Shown one piece after another: positions 8,630 through 17,292 of a stretch of DNA of 64,000 nucleotides. Source of the stretch: Hyphomicrobiales bacterium (GTDB lineage: Bacteria > Pseudomonadota > Alphaproteobacteria > Rhizobiales > Rhizobiaceae); assembly GCA_900469955.1 (NCBI GenBank), contig UBYX01000014.1, positions 124,001 through 188,000 of the forward strand. Direction: 5' to 3'. Within the stretch, counting starts at the first letter, position 1. Every line of letters begins with the position of its first letter. The notes under the pieces were generated by a model. The model did not search any database, was not told the DNA's origin, and saw nothing but the letters and a program-made list of their open reading frames with translations. A program made the position numbers and the translations under genes.

Positions 8630-9120
8630 CGGGTGCTCTTCGACGAGGGCTTCGAGCGGTTGCGCCGCCAGATGGACAAGTTAAGTGCCGCCGCGAAAGT
8701 CACCCACGCCAGGTAGGGAACCAGCAGGAAGGCAGCAGCCATATTCACGGGGTGAAACATTATAATCGTCGTCAGGATCGCAGCCCAGAGCAGTATGATT
8801 TCCAACGCGGCAAGCCTCGTTCGGCGAAGTCCAAAAAAGATCGGCGTCCACGCGGCGTTAAGTAGAAGTTGGACTGCGTAAACAGTGAGAGGCAGTGCTG
8901 CGCCGCCGATCCCTGCATTCAACCATACGAGCCAGCCGGACAATCCGATCAATGCATAGAGAACCGCCCAGACCGGGGCGAAGAGCCAATCGGGCGGGCG
9001 CCATCTCGGTTTGTCGAGCTGCTTGTACCAGTCGCCGGGCCTAAAGATCACGGCGCTAGCCGCCGCAGCGAAGCTCGCGACCTCGAAGGCGACCAGCACG
9101 AGAAGGGAGTGCATGTCCAT
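8626..9120 (-). CDS. tspO: TspO/MBR family protein
   Basis: A 164-residue membrane protein with five predicted helices. It has the family core KPRWRPPDWLFAPVWAVLYALIGLSGWLVW, and AAWTPIFFGLRRTRLAALEI and the final WVTFAAALNLSIWRRN. TspO proteins bind porphyrins/tetrapyrroles and in alphaproteobacteria modulate oxygen- and stress-responsive genes (family knowledge). The ATG at 9120 gives the usual length; the frame upstream is Arg-rich shadow. Third gene of a minus-strand operon, translationally coupled to the next gene. Confidence 0.9.
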   Translation of the reverse strand: MDMHSLLVLVAFEVASFAAAASAVIFRPGDWYKQLDKPRWRPPDWLFAPVWAVLYALIGLSGWLVWLNAGIGGAALPLTVYAVQLLLNAAWTPIFFGLRRTRLAALEIILLWAAILTTIIMFHPVNMAAAFLLVPYLAWVTFAAALNLSIWRRNRSKPSSKSTR

Positions 9121-9176
9121 CCGGAAAAAGATGGAGGGATCCGCAGACGAGGCAAGCGGGTCCCTCCAAAAGCCCC

Positions 9177-9401
9177 CTATCGGTTCTCGCCGGCGGCTAA
9201 CTCGCCGGAGCCCATTGCGGAGAACAGGGGGATGATCTGCCAGGCAGCTGACAACCCTACCAGGATGTAAACGATCCGGGCGAGCCCCGAGCCAGGCCCG
9301 AAAATCGCAGCCACGAGGTCGAGGCCGAAGAGTCCGACCAGCCCCCAGTTCAGCCCGCCTACAATGACGAGGATGAGCGTGAAAATGTTGATAAACTTCA
9401 T
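9177..9401 (-). CDS. DUF378 small membrane protein
   Basis: A 74-residue two-helix membrane protein starting MKFINIFTLILVIVGGLNWGLVGLFGLDLVAAIFG, the hallmark of DUF378 (GGLNWGLVG..FD/LV). The second helix is IVYILVGLSAAW. Full length for the family, function unknown. It sits 30 bases after the fasciclin gene and 56 before tspO. Confidence 0.88.
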   Translation of the reverse strand: MKFINIFTLILVIVGGLNWGLVGLFGLDLVAAIFGPGSGLARIVYILVGLSAAWQIIPLFSAMGSGELAAGENR

Positions 9402-9431
9402 GGTTCTTCTCCAGGATTGAGGGGATTAGGG

Positions 9432-9917
9432 TCAACCTTCCGGCGGCATTATCACCTTGTCGATGAGATGGATGACTCCGTTCGAGGCAGCAATGTCGGC
9501 AGTTGTGACGGCAGCGTCGTTGACCTTGACGGTGGCGCCCTCGACTTCGATGTCGATCATCTTGCCATTTACCGACTTAGCTTCATCGATACCCGCCACG
9601 TCCGCGGCCATCACCTTGCCCGCCACCACATGGTAGGTGAGGATCTCTGTAAGTTTTTGCTTGTTCTCGGGCTTCAGCAGGTTTTCGACTGTACCCGCCG
9701 GCAACCTGGCGAAAGCTTCATCGGTCGGAGCAAAGACCGTGAACGGACCCGTTCCTTTCAGTGTGGCGACCAGGCCAGCCGCTTCGAGCGCCGCAGCCAG
9801 CGTCCTAAATTTACCCGCCTCTATGGCCGTGTCGACGACATCCTTCTCCACAGCGAAGGCGCTGACACTGCTGCCGAGCATGATCGCCGCAGCGAATAAA
9901 GTGCCCTTCAACTTCAT
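9432..9917 (-). CDS. exported fasciclin (FAS1) domain protein
   Basis: A 161-residue exported protein with a signal peptide ([22 protein letters not shown]) and a single FAS1 domain: [19 protein letters not shown], the H1-type [32 protein letters not shown], and the terminal [17 protein letters not shown]1 proteins mediate surface or matrix adhesion. First gene of a four-gene operon (fasciclin, DUF378, TspO, hypothetical), divergent from an XRE-cupin regulator at 10079 that is the likely controller. An upstream in-frame ATG at 9953 is not preferred, since it would add residues before the signal peptide. Confidence 0.88.
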   Translation of the reverse strand: MKLKGTLFAAAIMLGSSVSAFAVEKDVVDTAIEAGKFRTLAAALEAAGLVATLKGTGPFTVFAPTDEAFARLPAGTVENLLKPENKQKLTEILTYHVVAGKVMAADVAGIDEAKSVNGKMIDIEVEGATVKVNDAAVTTADIAASNGVIHLIDKVIMPPEG

Positions 9918-10078
9918 GGCATTTCTCCTCTTGATGACGGGTGCAATGTGCATCCCGCATTTTCATGTGGAGCAAAACACTTTTCGTGCCACTCAAATTC
10001 TCGTGAGCAGAAAATAGATTATCTTGTGGGGACAAGATCGGCGTGATAGTTTCCTAAAACGAAAAAGGGATTCGAGTC

Positions 10079-10663
10079 ATGTTATCCGACACGCTGTCTC
10101 ATGAGCTCCAGCGCTACGCGATCGGGCCTCGTATTAAGGCACTACGTCTGAGAAAGAAGCTGGGGCTGGTACAACTGGCTGGGCATACAGGTCTCTCTCC
10201 TGGAATGCTCTCGAAGATCGAGCGAGAGCAGATGTTTCCAACGCTGCCCACGCTGCTTAGGATCGCCATGGTTTTCGGCGTCGGCCTCGATCACTTCTTC
10301 ACCGCCGACGAGAAGGAGCCGCTCGTCGCGATCGTCCGAAAGGATCAGCGTCTCAAACTTCCAAGCCCGCCAGGTGCAGAGCACCCCGCCTTTTTATTTG
10401 AAAGTCTCGATTACCCCGCGTCCGACCGCCGGATGGAGGCGTTCTATGCCGAGTTCCCAGTCGGTTCGCCGCCCTCAGAGCCGCATCAACATGGCAGCGC
10501 TGAGTTCATCTACCTGCTCAGCGGTAGGCTTATCGTCAATGTGGATGGGAATGAGACGGCGCTGGACATTGGCGACGCCATCTATTTTGATTCCACGGTT
10601 CCGCACAGTTACCGCGGTGGCGCCAACGAAATTTCGACCGCTCTTGTTGTGACTTCTCCATAA
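10079..10663 (+). CDS. XRE-type HTH plus cupin transcriptional regulator
   Basis: A 194-residue regulator. HTH_3 domain at about residues 16-70 (IKALRLRKKLGLVQLAGHTGLSPGMLSKIEREQMFPTLPTLLRIAMVFGVGLDHFF) and a C-terminal cupin_2 domain (EPHQHGSAEFIYLLSGRLIVNVDG...DAIYFDSTVPHSYR) with His/Glu residues for a metal or small ligand. Such proteins usually repress or activate an adjacent operon in response to a small molecule. It is divergent from the fasciclin-TspO operon with about 160 bases between them, which is the probable regulatory region. Confidence 0.9.
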   Translation: MLSDTLSHELQRYAIGPRIKALRLRKKLGLVQLAGHTGLSPGMLSKIEREQMFPTLPTLLRIAMVFGVGLDHFFTADEKEPLVAIVRKDQRLKLPSPPGAEHPAFLFESLDYPASDRRMEAFYAEFPVGSPPSEPHQHGSAEFIYLLSGRLIVNVDGNETALDIGDAIYFDSTVPHSYRGGANEISTALVVTSP

Positions 10664-10889
10664 ACCGCCTTTGACTGATTACGCCTGAAACCTATCCCCT
10701 GTGTATTGCCGGCGTTAGTGGAGGAAGTCGGCCGTCAGGTGGAGAGCCGCGGGTCATCAACCGTCGAGATGATGCGCTTAGCGATCCTGCGACTGGATGA
10801 TGCCGTCGAGCATGCGCGAACAGCGTCGCCTTCTTCGCTGTGCTCGTAAGTCAGCGGCCAAATGCTCGACGATTGTTGTTAGATAAACT

Positions 10890-11888
10890 TCACGTGCATT
10901 TCACCATGTAGGTTTGCTTCATGGTTATATGAGCCTCACGAAAAAGTCGGGGCGTCACGCCGAAGTGTCTCTGGAAGAGACGCGTAAAGCGCGCCGTCGG
11001 CGCAAGGCCCACGCGTCTTGCAATCTCCTTTAACGAAAGCCCCTGGGAAAGTAGAATACGCCCCGCATCAAGCCGCACCATCTCGATATATCGGCCGGGC
11101 GTCTCGCCCGTTGCGGCAACAAACCGCCTGTGAAAAGTTCGCTCCGAGAGGCCGACCTTGGCGGCAAGCCTCGGTACATCCAGCGCTTCATCCAGATTAG
11201 CCTGCGCCCACACGAGAAGGTCGGCGAAAGGACCGTCGGCCTTTGCTTGAGCGCGCAGCAGCGGGCTGAACTGAGACTGGTAGCCGGGGCGGCGCATATA
11301 AAGGACCAGGCGCTGGGCAACTCGGCTTGCGAGCGCGCCACCTAGATCCTCGGTGACCATAGCGAGCGCCATGTCGATTCCGGTCGTCACTCCGGCGGAT
11401 GTCCAGACCTTCCCGTCGACAACATAGAGCGCGTCGGCGTCAACCGTGAGCGAGGGATGAAATTTCGCGAGGGGTTCGCAGGCGCTCCAGTGGGTCGCAA
11501 CGCGCTTGCCATCCACCAACCCTGCCGCCGCGAGCACGAAAGTGCCAGCGCAAACCGATCCGAGTCGCCTGGTGGTTGGGGCGCTACGCGACAGCCAATG
11601 CCCCAATTCCGGCGTCCGGCTGGCAGTGATGACCGCATCAGCCTGCGCCCCCACGACGAGGATCGTGTCGATCTCTCGCGGCACCTGCGTTAGCGCTCTG
11701 GTTTCGACGACAACACCACTGCTGCTTGGCACTGCACCGCCGGTCGGCGAGGTCAGATGCACGCCATAATATGCAGGCTCTCCATCCTCTGCGAGTACAT
11801 GATTGGCAGACGCGAAAACGGAAGCCGGACCAGTCGCGTCCAGCAACTCGAAGTCCTTGTAAACGGCAATGACGATATGCTGCAGCAT
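10890..11888 (-). CDS. GlxA-type AraC regulator (DJ-1/PfpI plus HTH)
   Basis: A 332-residue regulator: N-terminal DJ-1/PfpI-like domain (about 1-190) containing VCAGTFVLAAAGLVDGKRVATHW, the GATase-like nucleophile elbow, and a C-terminal AraC HTH pair (DEALDVPRLAAKVGLSERTFHRRF and SLKEIARRVGLAPTARFTRLFQRHFGVTP). Members regulate catabolic genes such as choline, arginine or nitrile metabolism. Divergent from a membrane protein gene at 11988, the only nearby candidate target. Confidence 0.9.
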   Translation of the reverse strand: MLQHIVIAVYKDFELLDATGPASVFASANHVLAEDGEPAYYGVHLTSPTGGAVPSSSGVVVETRALTQVPREIDTILVVGAQADAVITASRTPELGHWLSRSAPTTRRLGSVCAGTFVLAAAGLVDGKRVATHWSACEPLAKFHPSLTVDADALYVVDGKVWTSAGVTTGIDMALAMVTEDLGGALASRVAQRLVLYMRRPGYQSQFSPLLRAQAKADGPFADLLVWAQANLDEALDVPRLAAKVGLSERTFHRRFVAATGETPGRYIEMVRLDAGRILLSQGLSLKEIARRVGLAPTARFTRLFQRHFGVTPRLFREAHITMKQTYMVKCT

Positions 11889-11987
11889 TGGCAGGAATTA
11901 CCATTCTTTTGTCATTCGTGACAATTCCAGCACCTGCTAGTGTTGGTGGCGATTGCGAACTATTTACAACGGCCGGCAGGAGCACCC

Positions 11988-12590
11988 ATGACCGAAACCT
12001 CCGAAGCAGCCAGGTCAGCGCCCGCACCCTCCGCCTCGGGCTGGCGCTCGGTACAATGGTGGCCGGCTGCAATCGGCCTGGCATTTGCTGCTTATCTTTC
12101 GATCGACCTCCTCAAGGGTACAGAGCAGAGCAGAGATTTTGCTGCGATCGTCGCCGCCTCGGGTCTTGTGTATTTGGCGGCCGCTGCCTTGGAGATGCCG
12201 TGGGTTGCTTGGCCAGTGTTCCTGCTGACGGTGGTCGTGATCACTCTGGCAAGGTTAAATCTCATACCCCTCGACCCGACGGCGGCGATGCTTGTCGTCG
12301 CCGGTGCTTTTGCCGCGTACGGTGTGATACGGGGTTTGAGACGCCCTAACCGCGACCTGCCGTTGCAAGCTATCGCCATGGTTCTTTTTGGCGGCTTGGC
12401 CGCCCTAGCCCTCTTTATCAGTCCCTTTGTCGGAGGGTTGCTGATAGCGGCCGGGCTGGCAACGCATGCAGGTTGGGATATCTACCATCATGTGAAAAAC
12501 AAGGTCGTCGTGCGATCAATGGCTGAATTCTGTTTCATGCTGGATACCGCACTCGCAATCGTCATTGTCATTGCAACACTAAGGGGCTGA
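11988..12590 (+). CDS. hydrophobic membrane protein, unknown
   Basis: 200 residues with about six hydrophobic helices after a short Ala/Ser/Pro-rich cytosolic lead. The ATG at 11988 follows a GGCAGGAG ribosome-binding site, so it is preferred over an in-frame start at 11940. Late residues AGWDIYHHVKNKVVVRSMAEFCFMLD are distinctive, with histidines next to a membrane helix. I do not recognise the family. Divergent from the GlxA-type regulator, which may control it. Confidence 0.65.
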   Translation: MTETSEAARSAPAPSASGWRSVQWWPAAIGLAFAAYLSIDLLKGTEQSRDFAAIVAASGLVYLAAAALEMPWVAWPVFLLTVVVITLARLNLIPLDPTAAMLVVAGAFAAYGVIRGLRRPNRDLPLQAIAMVLFGGLAALALFISPFVGGLLIAAGLATHAGWDIYHHVKNKVVVRSMAEFCFMLDTALAIVIVIATLRG

Positions 12591-13162
12591 GTCAGGCGGT
12601 GCGCCATCTCCCTCGCGTCAAGATCCCGAGAAGGTAGGCATCTGGGGAACTGGCGGCGAGGAGCACTCAAGTCTTTTCACGCCAGACGAATTTCATGACG
12701 GAAATCGAGCAACGTCAGCTTCGGGTTCGTTTCATATAGGGCCTGTTTTCGGTTCGATGAATTCCAAGCCGTCGGACAACCGTGACGTAATCGTTTTTAT
12801 CACATCGGGGGCGCTTCTCTACGAAATCTGGGAGATCATGGGTGGTGGCTTGCTGCACACAGATGGCGTCAGGACCAATGTGGAGTTCGCCGTAGTTCGG
12901 GATCGGGTATCGATCTCTCATGCCGAGTTCCTTTCTCCATATCTGGACGCGATGCGTCTTTCAGCACTTCCACCACGAGGCGGCTGTGGGCCCGAAACAG
13001 CAGTAGCGGTGGCGACGTTGCCATGCTACTTGCTGTTCAAGCAGCCAAGCGGTGTGTCCTTCGGGCACCATTCTCGGCAAAGTAGAGAAGATCTGGTTGG
13101 CAACGGCGGATTTATTCGGTAGAAAATCTGCACCGCTGCAGATCAATCAAAGGAGGCGTTGC

Positions 13163-13213
13163 ATGACACCAGCATTCATCGGAACCCTCCCGTCCGGAAT
13201 GACCCGACACTAG
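13163..13213 (+). CDS. possible 16-residue leader peptide
   Basis: ATG at 13163 preceded by AAAGGAGG at a good distance. The frame encodes 16 residues (MTPAFIGTLPSGMTRH) and stops inside a perfect 9-bp hairpin. It lies about 160 bases upstream of the ABC exporter ATG. A strong ribosome-binding site plus a stop within a stem suggests translation-linked control, but chance is possible. Confidence 0.3.
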   Translation: MTPAFIGTLPSGMTRH

Positions 13214-13221
13214 GTCATTCC
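13196..13221 (+). repeat. perfect 9-bp inverted repeat, 8-base loop
   Basis: GGAATGACC at 13196-13204 and GGTCATTCC at 13213-13221. No T run follows, so it could be an RNA hairpin in the leader of the ABC exporter gene or a DNA operator. Confidence 0.45.
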
Positions 13222-13374
13222 AATTCGCGGCCCGCCCCGGGCAACGCGACACGCGGTTAAACATCTCTCGCAGTGCCACCGATCTGCCGGGTTATTCCTC
13301 TCCCGTTCCGGCGGTGCCTATCAATTCTCGATTTTGGGACCGGCCGCCATTGATAGGGCGCCGGACTGGTTAAA

Positions 13375-15165
13375 ATGACTCGCAAGAAGCTCGACTTCCG
13401 TGCCGATGCGTATCGCAATGTGCTCGGCTTTGTATTTTGTCAATGGACGCATCGCCCGGCCCTCGTCGGCACCATCATCCTGCTGGTGATCACCAGCACA
13501 CTCGCCGAGGTTCTGGTGCCGATATTTTCCGGCCGGATCGTCGACGCGATCGCCGGCGGCAATTCGGCAGATGGGGCAGTACGCGCCTTCGTCATTGTCG
13601 CAGCGCTCGGCCTCACCAGCGTGGTGCTGCGCTGGTTCATCTTCCACGGAATCATCCGACTGACGCTGCGCATCATGGCTGATGTCGCAAATAGCGGCTT
13701 CCACAAGGTGCAGCGTTTCTCCACTGACTGGCATGCCAACAGCTTTGCCGGCTCGACGGTCCGCAAAATCACCCGCGGCATGTGGGCGCTCGATGCGCTT
13801 AACGACCTGCTGCTGATCGCCCTCCTGCCGTCGCTCGTCATGCTCGCCGGCGCCAGTATCGTGCTCGGCAGCTACTGGCCGGTCATGGGTCTCATCGTCG
13901 CCATGGGATCGCTGATCTATATCGGCGTCACAGTCGTGCTTTCGATAGGTTACGTGTCACCTGCGGCCAAGCTCGCCAACGCTTGGGATACCAAGCTCGG
14001 CGGCGCACTCGCTGATGCCATCAGCTGCAATTCGGTGGTCAAGGCATTCGGAGCCGAAGACCGAGAAGAGCAACGCCTGGGACAGGTTCTCGCCAAATGG
14101 GACAGTCGCACGCGGCGGACCTGGCGGCGCGGCACGCTGAACGGCACGATCCAAGGCTTCATGATGGTATCGATGCAGGCAGGCATCCTCGGTACCGGCC
14201 TCGTCATGTGGCAAAAGGGCCTCGCAACGCCCGGCGACGTCACCTTCGTGCTGGCGATGTTCTTCGTTTTACAGGGCTATCTACGCTCGGTCGGACAGGA
14301 TATCCGCAACCTGCAGCGCGCGGTCAACGACATGGAAGAACTGGTTCAGCTCGACAAGACGCCGCTCGGCATCGAGGACAGGCCAGGCGCGAAGGCCATC
14401 GTCATCGACAAGGGTGAGATCATCTTCGATCGCGTCACCTTCCAATACGGCGCCCATCCAACACCGCTCTATGATGACTTCTCCGTCACTATCAAACCCG
14501 GCGAACGCGTCGGGCTGGTCGGTCACTCAGGCTCGGGCAAGACGACCTTCGTCAAGCTGATTCAGCGCCTTTACAACGTCAACTCTGGTTCGATCCGGAT
14601 CGATGAGCAGGACATTTCGAAGGTGACGCAGTCGAGCCTGCGCGGGCAGATCGCCATCGTCCAGCAGGAACCGATCCTGTTCCACCGGACGCTTGCCGAA
14701 AACATCGCGTATGGCCGGCCGGAGGCGTCTAGGCACGAGATTGAGGAAGCAGCGAGACAGGCAAGCGCCCACGATTTCATCATGAGCCTGCCGAAAGGCT
14801 ATGAGACGATGGTGGGTGAGCGCGGTGTGAAGCTGTCCGGTGGCGAGCGCCAGCGGGTCGCCATCGCCCGGGCGTTCCTGGCGGACGCGCGTGTGCTGAT
14901 CCTCGACGAGGCAACGTCGAGCCTCGACAGCGAGAGCGAAGTGCAGATCCAGCAGGCCATGGAGCGCTTGATGGAAGGCCGCACGACGCTGGTGATCGCC
15001 CACCGCCTGTCGACCGTGCGCGCACTCGACCGCCTGCTCGTCTTCGACAAGGGTAAGATCATCGAGGAAGGCGACCATCAGGCCCTCGTCCGCCGCAGCA
15101 ACGGCACCTACCGCAGGTTGTTCGAGCAGCAGGCCCTGGAGCTGACGAGAGGCCTGGCGGTTTGA
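13375..15165 (+). CDS. ABC exporter half-transporter (permease-ATPase)
   Basis: A 596-residue half exporter. N-terminal six-helix ABC transmembrane domain (about residues 25-310) and C-terminal nucleotide-binding domain with Walker A GHSGSGKTT (383-391), Q-loop around VQQEP, signature LSGGERQR (487-), Walker B RVLILDEA (506-512) with catalytic Glu, and the AHRLS H-loop. It would work as a homodimer or with an unseen partner. Substrate not predictable; this architecture is shared by lipid, peptide and drug exporters. The ATG at 13375 is the only sensible start. Confidence 0.93.
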   Translation: MTRKKLDFRADAYRNVLGFVFCQWTHRPALVGTIILLVITSTLAEVLVPIFSGRIVDAIAGGNSADGAVRAFVIVAALGLTSVVLRWFIFHGIIRLTLRIMADVANSGFHKVQRFSTDWHANSFAGSTVRKITRGMWALDALNDLLLIALLPSLVMLAGASIVLGSYWPVMGLIVAMGSLIYIGVTVVLSIGYVSPAAKLANAWDTKLGGALADAISCNSVVKAFGAEDREEQRLGQVLAKWDSRTRRTWRRGTLNGTIQGFMMVSMQAGILGTGLVMWQKGLATPGDVTFVLAMFFVLQGYLRSVGQDIRNLQRAVNDMEELVQLDKTPLGIEDRPGAKAIVIDKGEIIFDRVTFQYGAHPTPLYDDFSVTIKPGERVGLVGHSGSGKTTFVKLIQRLYNVNSGSIRIDEQDISKVTQSSLRGQIAIVQQEPILFHRTLAENIAYGRPEASRHEIEEAARQASAHDFIMSLPKGYETMVGERGVKLSGGERQRVAIARAFLADARVLILDEATSSLDSESEVQIQQAMERLMEGRTTLVIAHRLSTVRALDRLLVFDKGKIIEEGDHQALVRRSNGTYRRLFEQQALELTRGLAV

Positions 15166-15402
15166 CGCCTTTGCGGCTCCGCTGCCAAGCTCTTCGGCTA
15201 ACAGTATTTCAGGGGCTTGACGCGACCCCCTCGGCAACAGCAAGGAAGGCTATTCGTGGTCCTTTGACGCCCCAATGATCGGAGTGCGCGCAACCGTGGC
15301 ACCCTGTCGTGCCGTTTCCGGACTTGGTCACCCTTACGAACAATGGGGGCCGCCACGCAGACGCCGTCCACGTTGCGGGATTTCCTGTCGAAGTTGACAG
15401 CT

Positions 15403-16134
15403 TTACTTAGGTATGCCCTCAAGGCGCTGTTTCAGAAGCCAATCCCAAAGCTCGGGATCATTTAGGGCAGCCCATTCGACGCCCGAGTGGTCCACACCCT
15501 CCAGAACACTCAAACGCGCATTCCGCTTCAGTCCCACCAGGCGCTCGTAAAGCACGACCGAATCCGACAAGGGAATGATTTCATCGTTCGTGCCGTGGAA
15601 CACCCAGAAGGCTGCCTTGTCATTTGTCCTGCTAAGATAGTGGCGATTGCCGCCACCAGCGATCGGAACAACAGCGGCGAATTTTGCAGGAAATTGTTCT
15701 GCCATGGCCCAAGTGCCGAAACCGCCGCGGCTGAACCCCATCACATAGACACGCGAGCGATCGACGCGATACTTCGATATGACGTCCTCGAGTACCGCCT
15801 CCACTTTCTCAATCGGGTAAAGCAGTTCTTCACTCGGATTTTGGGGCGAAAACACTAGGAAGGGAAATGTCTGCCCATCCTCGATCAATTTCGGGAGGCC
15901 GCTTGACTTTACTTTCTCGATATCGGTCCCGCCCTGATCGCCGCCATGTAGCCACACAACAAGCGGATACGCGCTGCTGGACGACGCATAGTCGTCGGGG
16001 GTGTACATCAGATATTTGAGATCACTCTTTATGCTGGCGCTCGATGTGGCTGCCAATTGCTCGGCATTCACCACGTCTCCGCTGGACATTCCAATCACGG
16101 CCGTGAAAGCCAGTGCCATGATGTTTCGCGTCAT
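15403..16134 (-). CDS. exported alpha/beta hydrolase (esterase/polyhydroxybutyrate-depolymerase-like)
   Basis: A 243-residue secreted or periplasmic hydrolase with a signal peptide (MTRNIMALAFTAVIGMSSGDVVNA). Oxyanion region VVWLHGGDQGG near residue 60, nucleophile elbow GFSRGG with S135, acid D184 in HGTNDEIIP and H216 in VDHSG, which form a complete catalytic triad. The arrangement matches PHB-depolymerase/feruloyl-esterase-like enzymes. The ATG at 16134 puts the signal peptide at the N-terminus; the in-frame start at 16200 would precede it. Stands alone. Confidence 0.85.
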   Translation of the reverse strand: MTRNIMALAFTAVIGMSSGDVVNAEQLAATSSASIKSDLKYLMYTPDDYASSSSAYPLVVWLHGGDQGGTDIEKVKSSGLPKLIEDGQTFPFLVFSPQNPSEELLYPIEKVEAVLEDVISKYRVDRSRVYVMGFSRGGFGTWAMAEQFPAKFAAVVPIAGGGNRHYLSRTNDKAAFWVFHGTNDEIIPLSDSVVLYERLVGLKRNARLSVLEGVDHSGVEWAALNDPELWDWLLKQRLEGIPK

Positions 16135-16298
16135 TCGGTCAACTCCCGCTTGATGTTCAGCCTGACCCACATCAAATGGAACCGGCGAACCAGAACTCAA
16201 GCCTTTCCATCAGGAGGTAGACCGCTCTGAAGGCCCGCTCGCCGCGCACTTGTGCCGCCTCACACCAAATTTGAGCTCGCAGGCGGGGCCGCTAACCG

Positions 16299-17189
16299 TT
16301 ACCTTCCGATGAAGGCGGCGAGTTCATCCGGAGTACCGTTCGGGAAAACCCGCTTGAGGTAATCCAGGAATGCCGAGACGCGCGCGCTCAGCAGCCGGCG
16401 CGACGGATAGAGCGTCCATAGCGCGATCTCGGATTGCTCCACATCCCCCCAGTGCTGCAATGTGCCGTCGGCGATATCGAGACTTGCCAGCGATATCGGC
16501 AGGCGGGCAACACCGATGCCTGCGCGTACGGCATCGCGGACCATGATCAGCGAGGACAAGGCGAGGACCGGCTCTACCCTGATCGTTGCAGGCCCGGCTG
16601 ATCCGGTGACGTTCCACGTCTGCCGGTTGCTCGTGCCGCGCACGACAGCCGGTACTGGGATGTCGGCCAACGGCCGGGCGAGATCAGGACTTGCAACGAC
16701 GACCAAACGGTCACGCAGAAAGGGCTTCCCGACAAGTGTCTCATCCGGATCCGGATTGACCCTGATTACCAGATCATACCCCTCCTCAATCATGTCGACA
16801 GCGCGATCCTCTGTCGTGACTTCCAGCAGGACCTCCGGGTATTTCCGGGCAAATCCCGCTGCAATCTTGCCCATGGCCGTCTGCGACAAAAGAAGCGGCG
16901 CGCTTATACGCAACTTGCCGCGGGGCTTATCTCCGCCGGAGGCAATGGTGGCGGTCGTTTCGTCGAGTTCTGTCAGCAGGGCAGCCGTCCGCTCGTGAAG
17001 CGCCCGCCCCTCCTGGGTAAGCTTTAGGTCCCGGCTGCCGCGCTCGAATAGGCGCAGATCAAGCGATGCCTCCAGTTCCGAAACCCTCCGGGAGAGCGTG
17101 GCCTTGGGCCGGCCGGACGCTCTCGCCGCTTTGCCGAACCCTCCGTGGCGGGCAACAAGATTGAAATCAGCGAGTGCGAGAAGATCCAT
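16299..17189 (-). CDS. LysR-family regulator, divergent from NmrA reductase
   Basis: A 296-residue LysR protein with HTH (LADFNLVARHGGFGKAARASGRPKATLSRRVSELEASLDLRLFERG) and effector domain. It resembles the small LTTR group that controls adjacent quinone or NAD(P)H oxidoreductases. Only about 100 bases separate it from the divergent NmrA gene at 17293, so it most probably regulates the NmrA/AtaL-like pair. Confidence 0.92.
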   Translation of the reverse strand: MDLLALADFNLVARHGGFGKAARASGRPKATLSRRVSELEASLDLRLFERGSRDLKLTQEGRALHERTAALLTELDETTATIASGGDKPRGKLRISAPLLLSQTAMGKIAAGFARKYPEVLLEVTTEDRAVDMIEEGYDLVIRVNPDPDETLVGKPFLRDRLVVVASPDLARPLADIPVPAVVRGTSNRQTWNVTGSAGPATIRVEPVLALSSLIMVRDAVRAGIGVARLPISLASLDIADGTLQHWGDVEQSEIALWTLYPSRRLLSARVSAFLDYLKRVFPNGTPDELAAFIGR

Positions 17190-17292
17190 ATCGTTTCACC
17201 TGCGAGACAGTCTGTCCAAATTGATGGTCTATTGGATCGAGGTGGACCAGTCATGTTCCGGATGTCAAGCAGTTCAATTCGGAGACATTCCC

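Larger units (their letters stand above)
12591..13374. other. non-coding or decayed stretch before the ABC exporter
   Basis: About 780 bases with no recognisable protein. The longest plus-strand frame (12757-13122, 121 codons) and opposite-strand frames at 12715-12921 and 12961-13146 match nothing I know. Near the 3' end are a 16-codon reading frame with a strong ribosome-binding site (13163-13213) and a perfect hairpin (13196-13221), listed separately. Confidence 0.4.

Noticed and set aside
14527-15243. Minus-strand frame of 238 codons over the ABC exporter ATPase domain
   Set aside because: Antisense to Walker and signature motifs; no family features.
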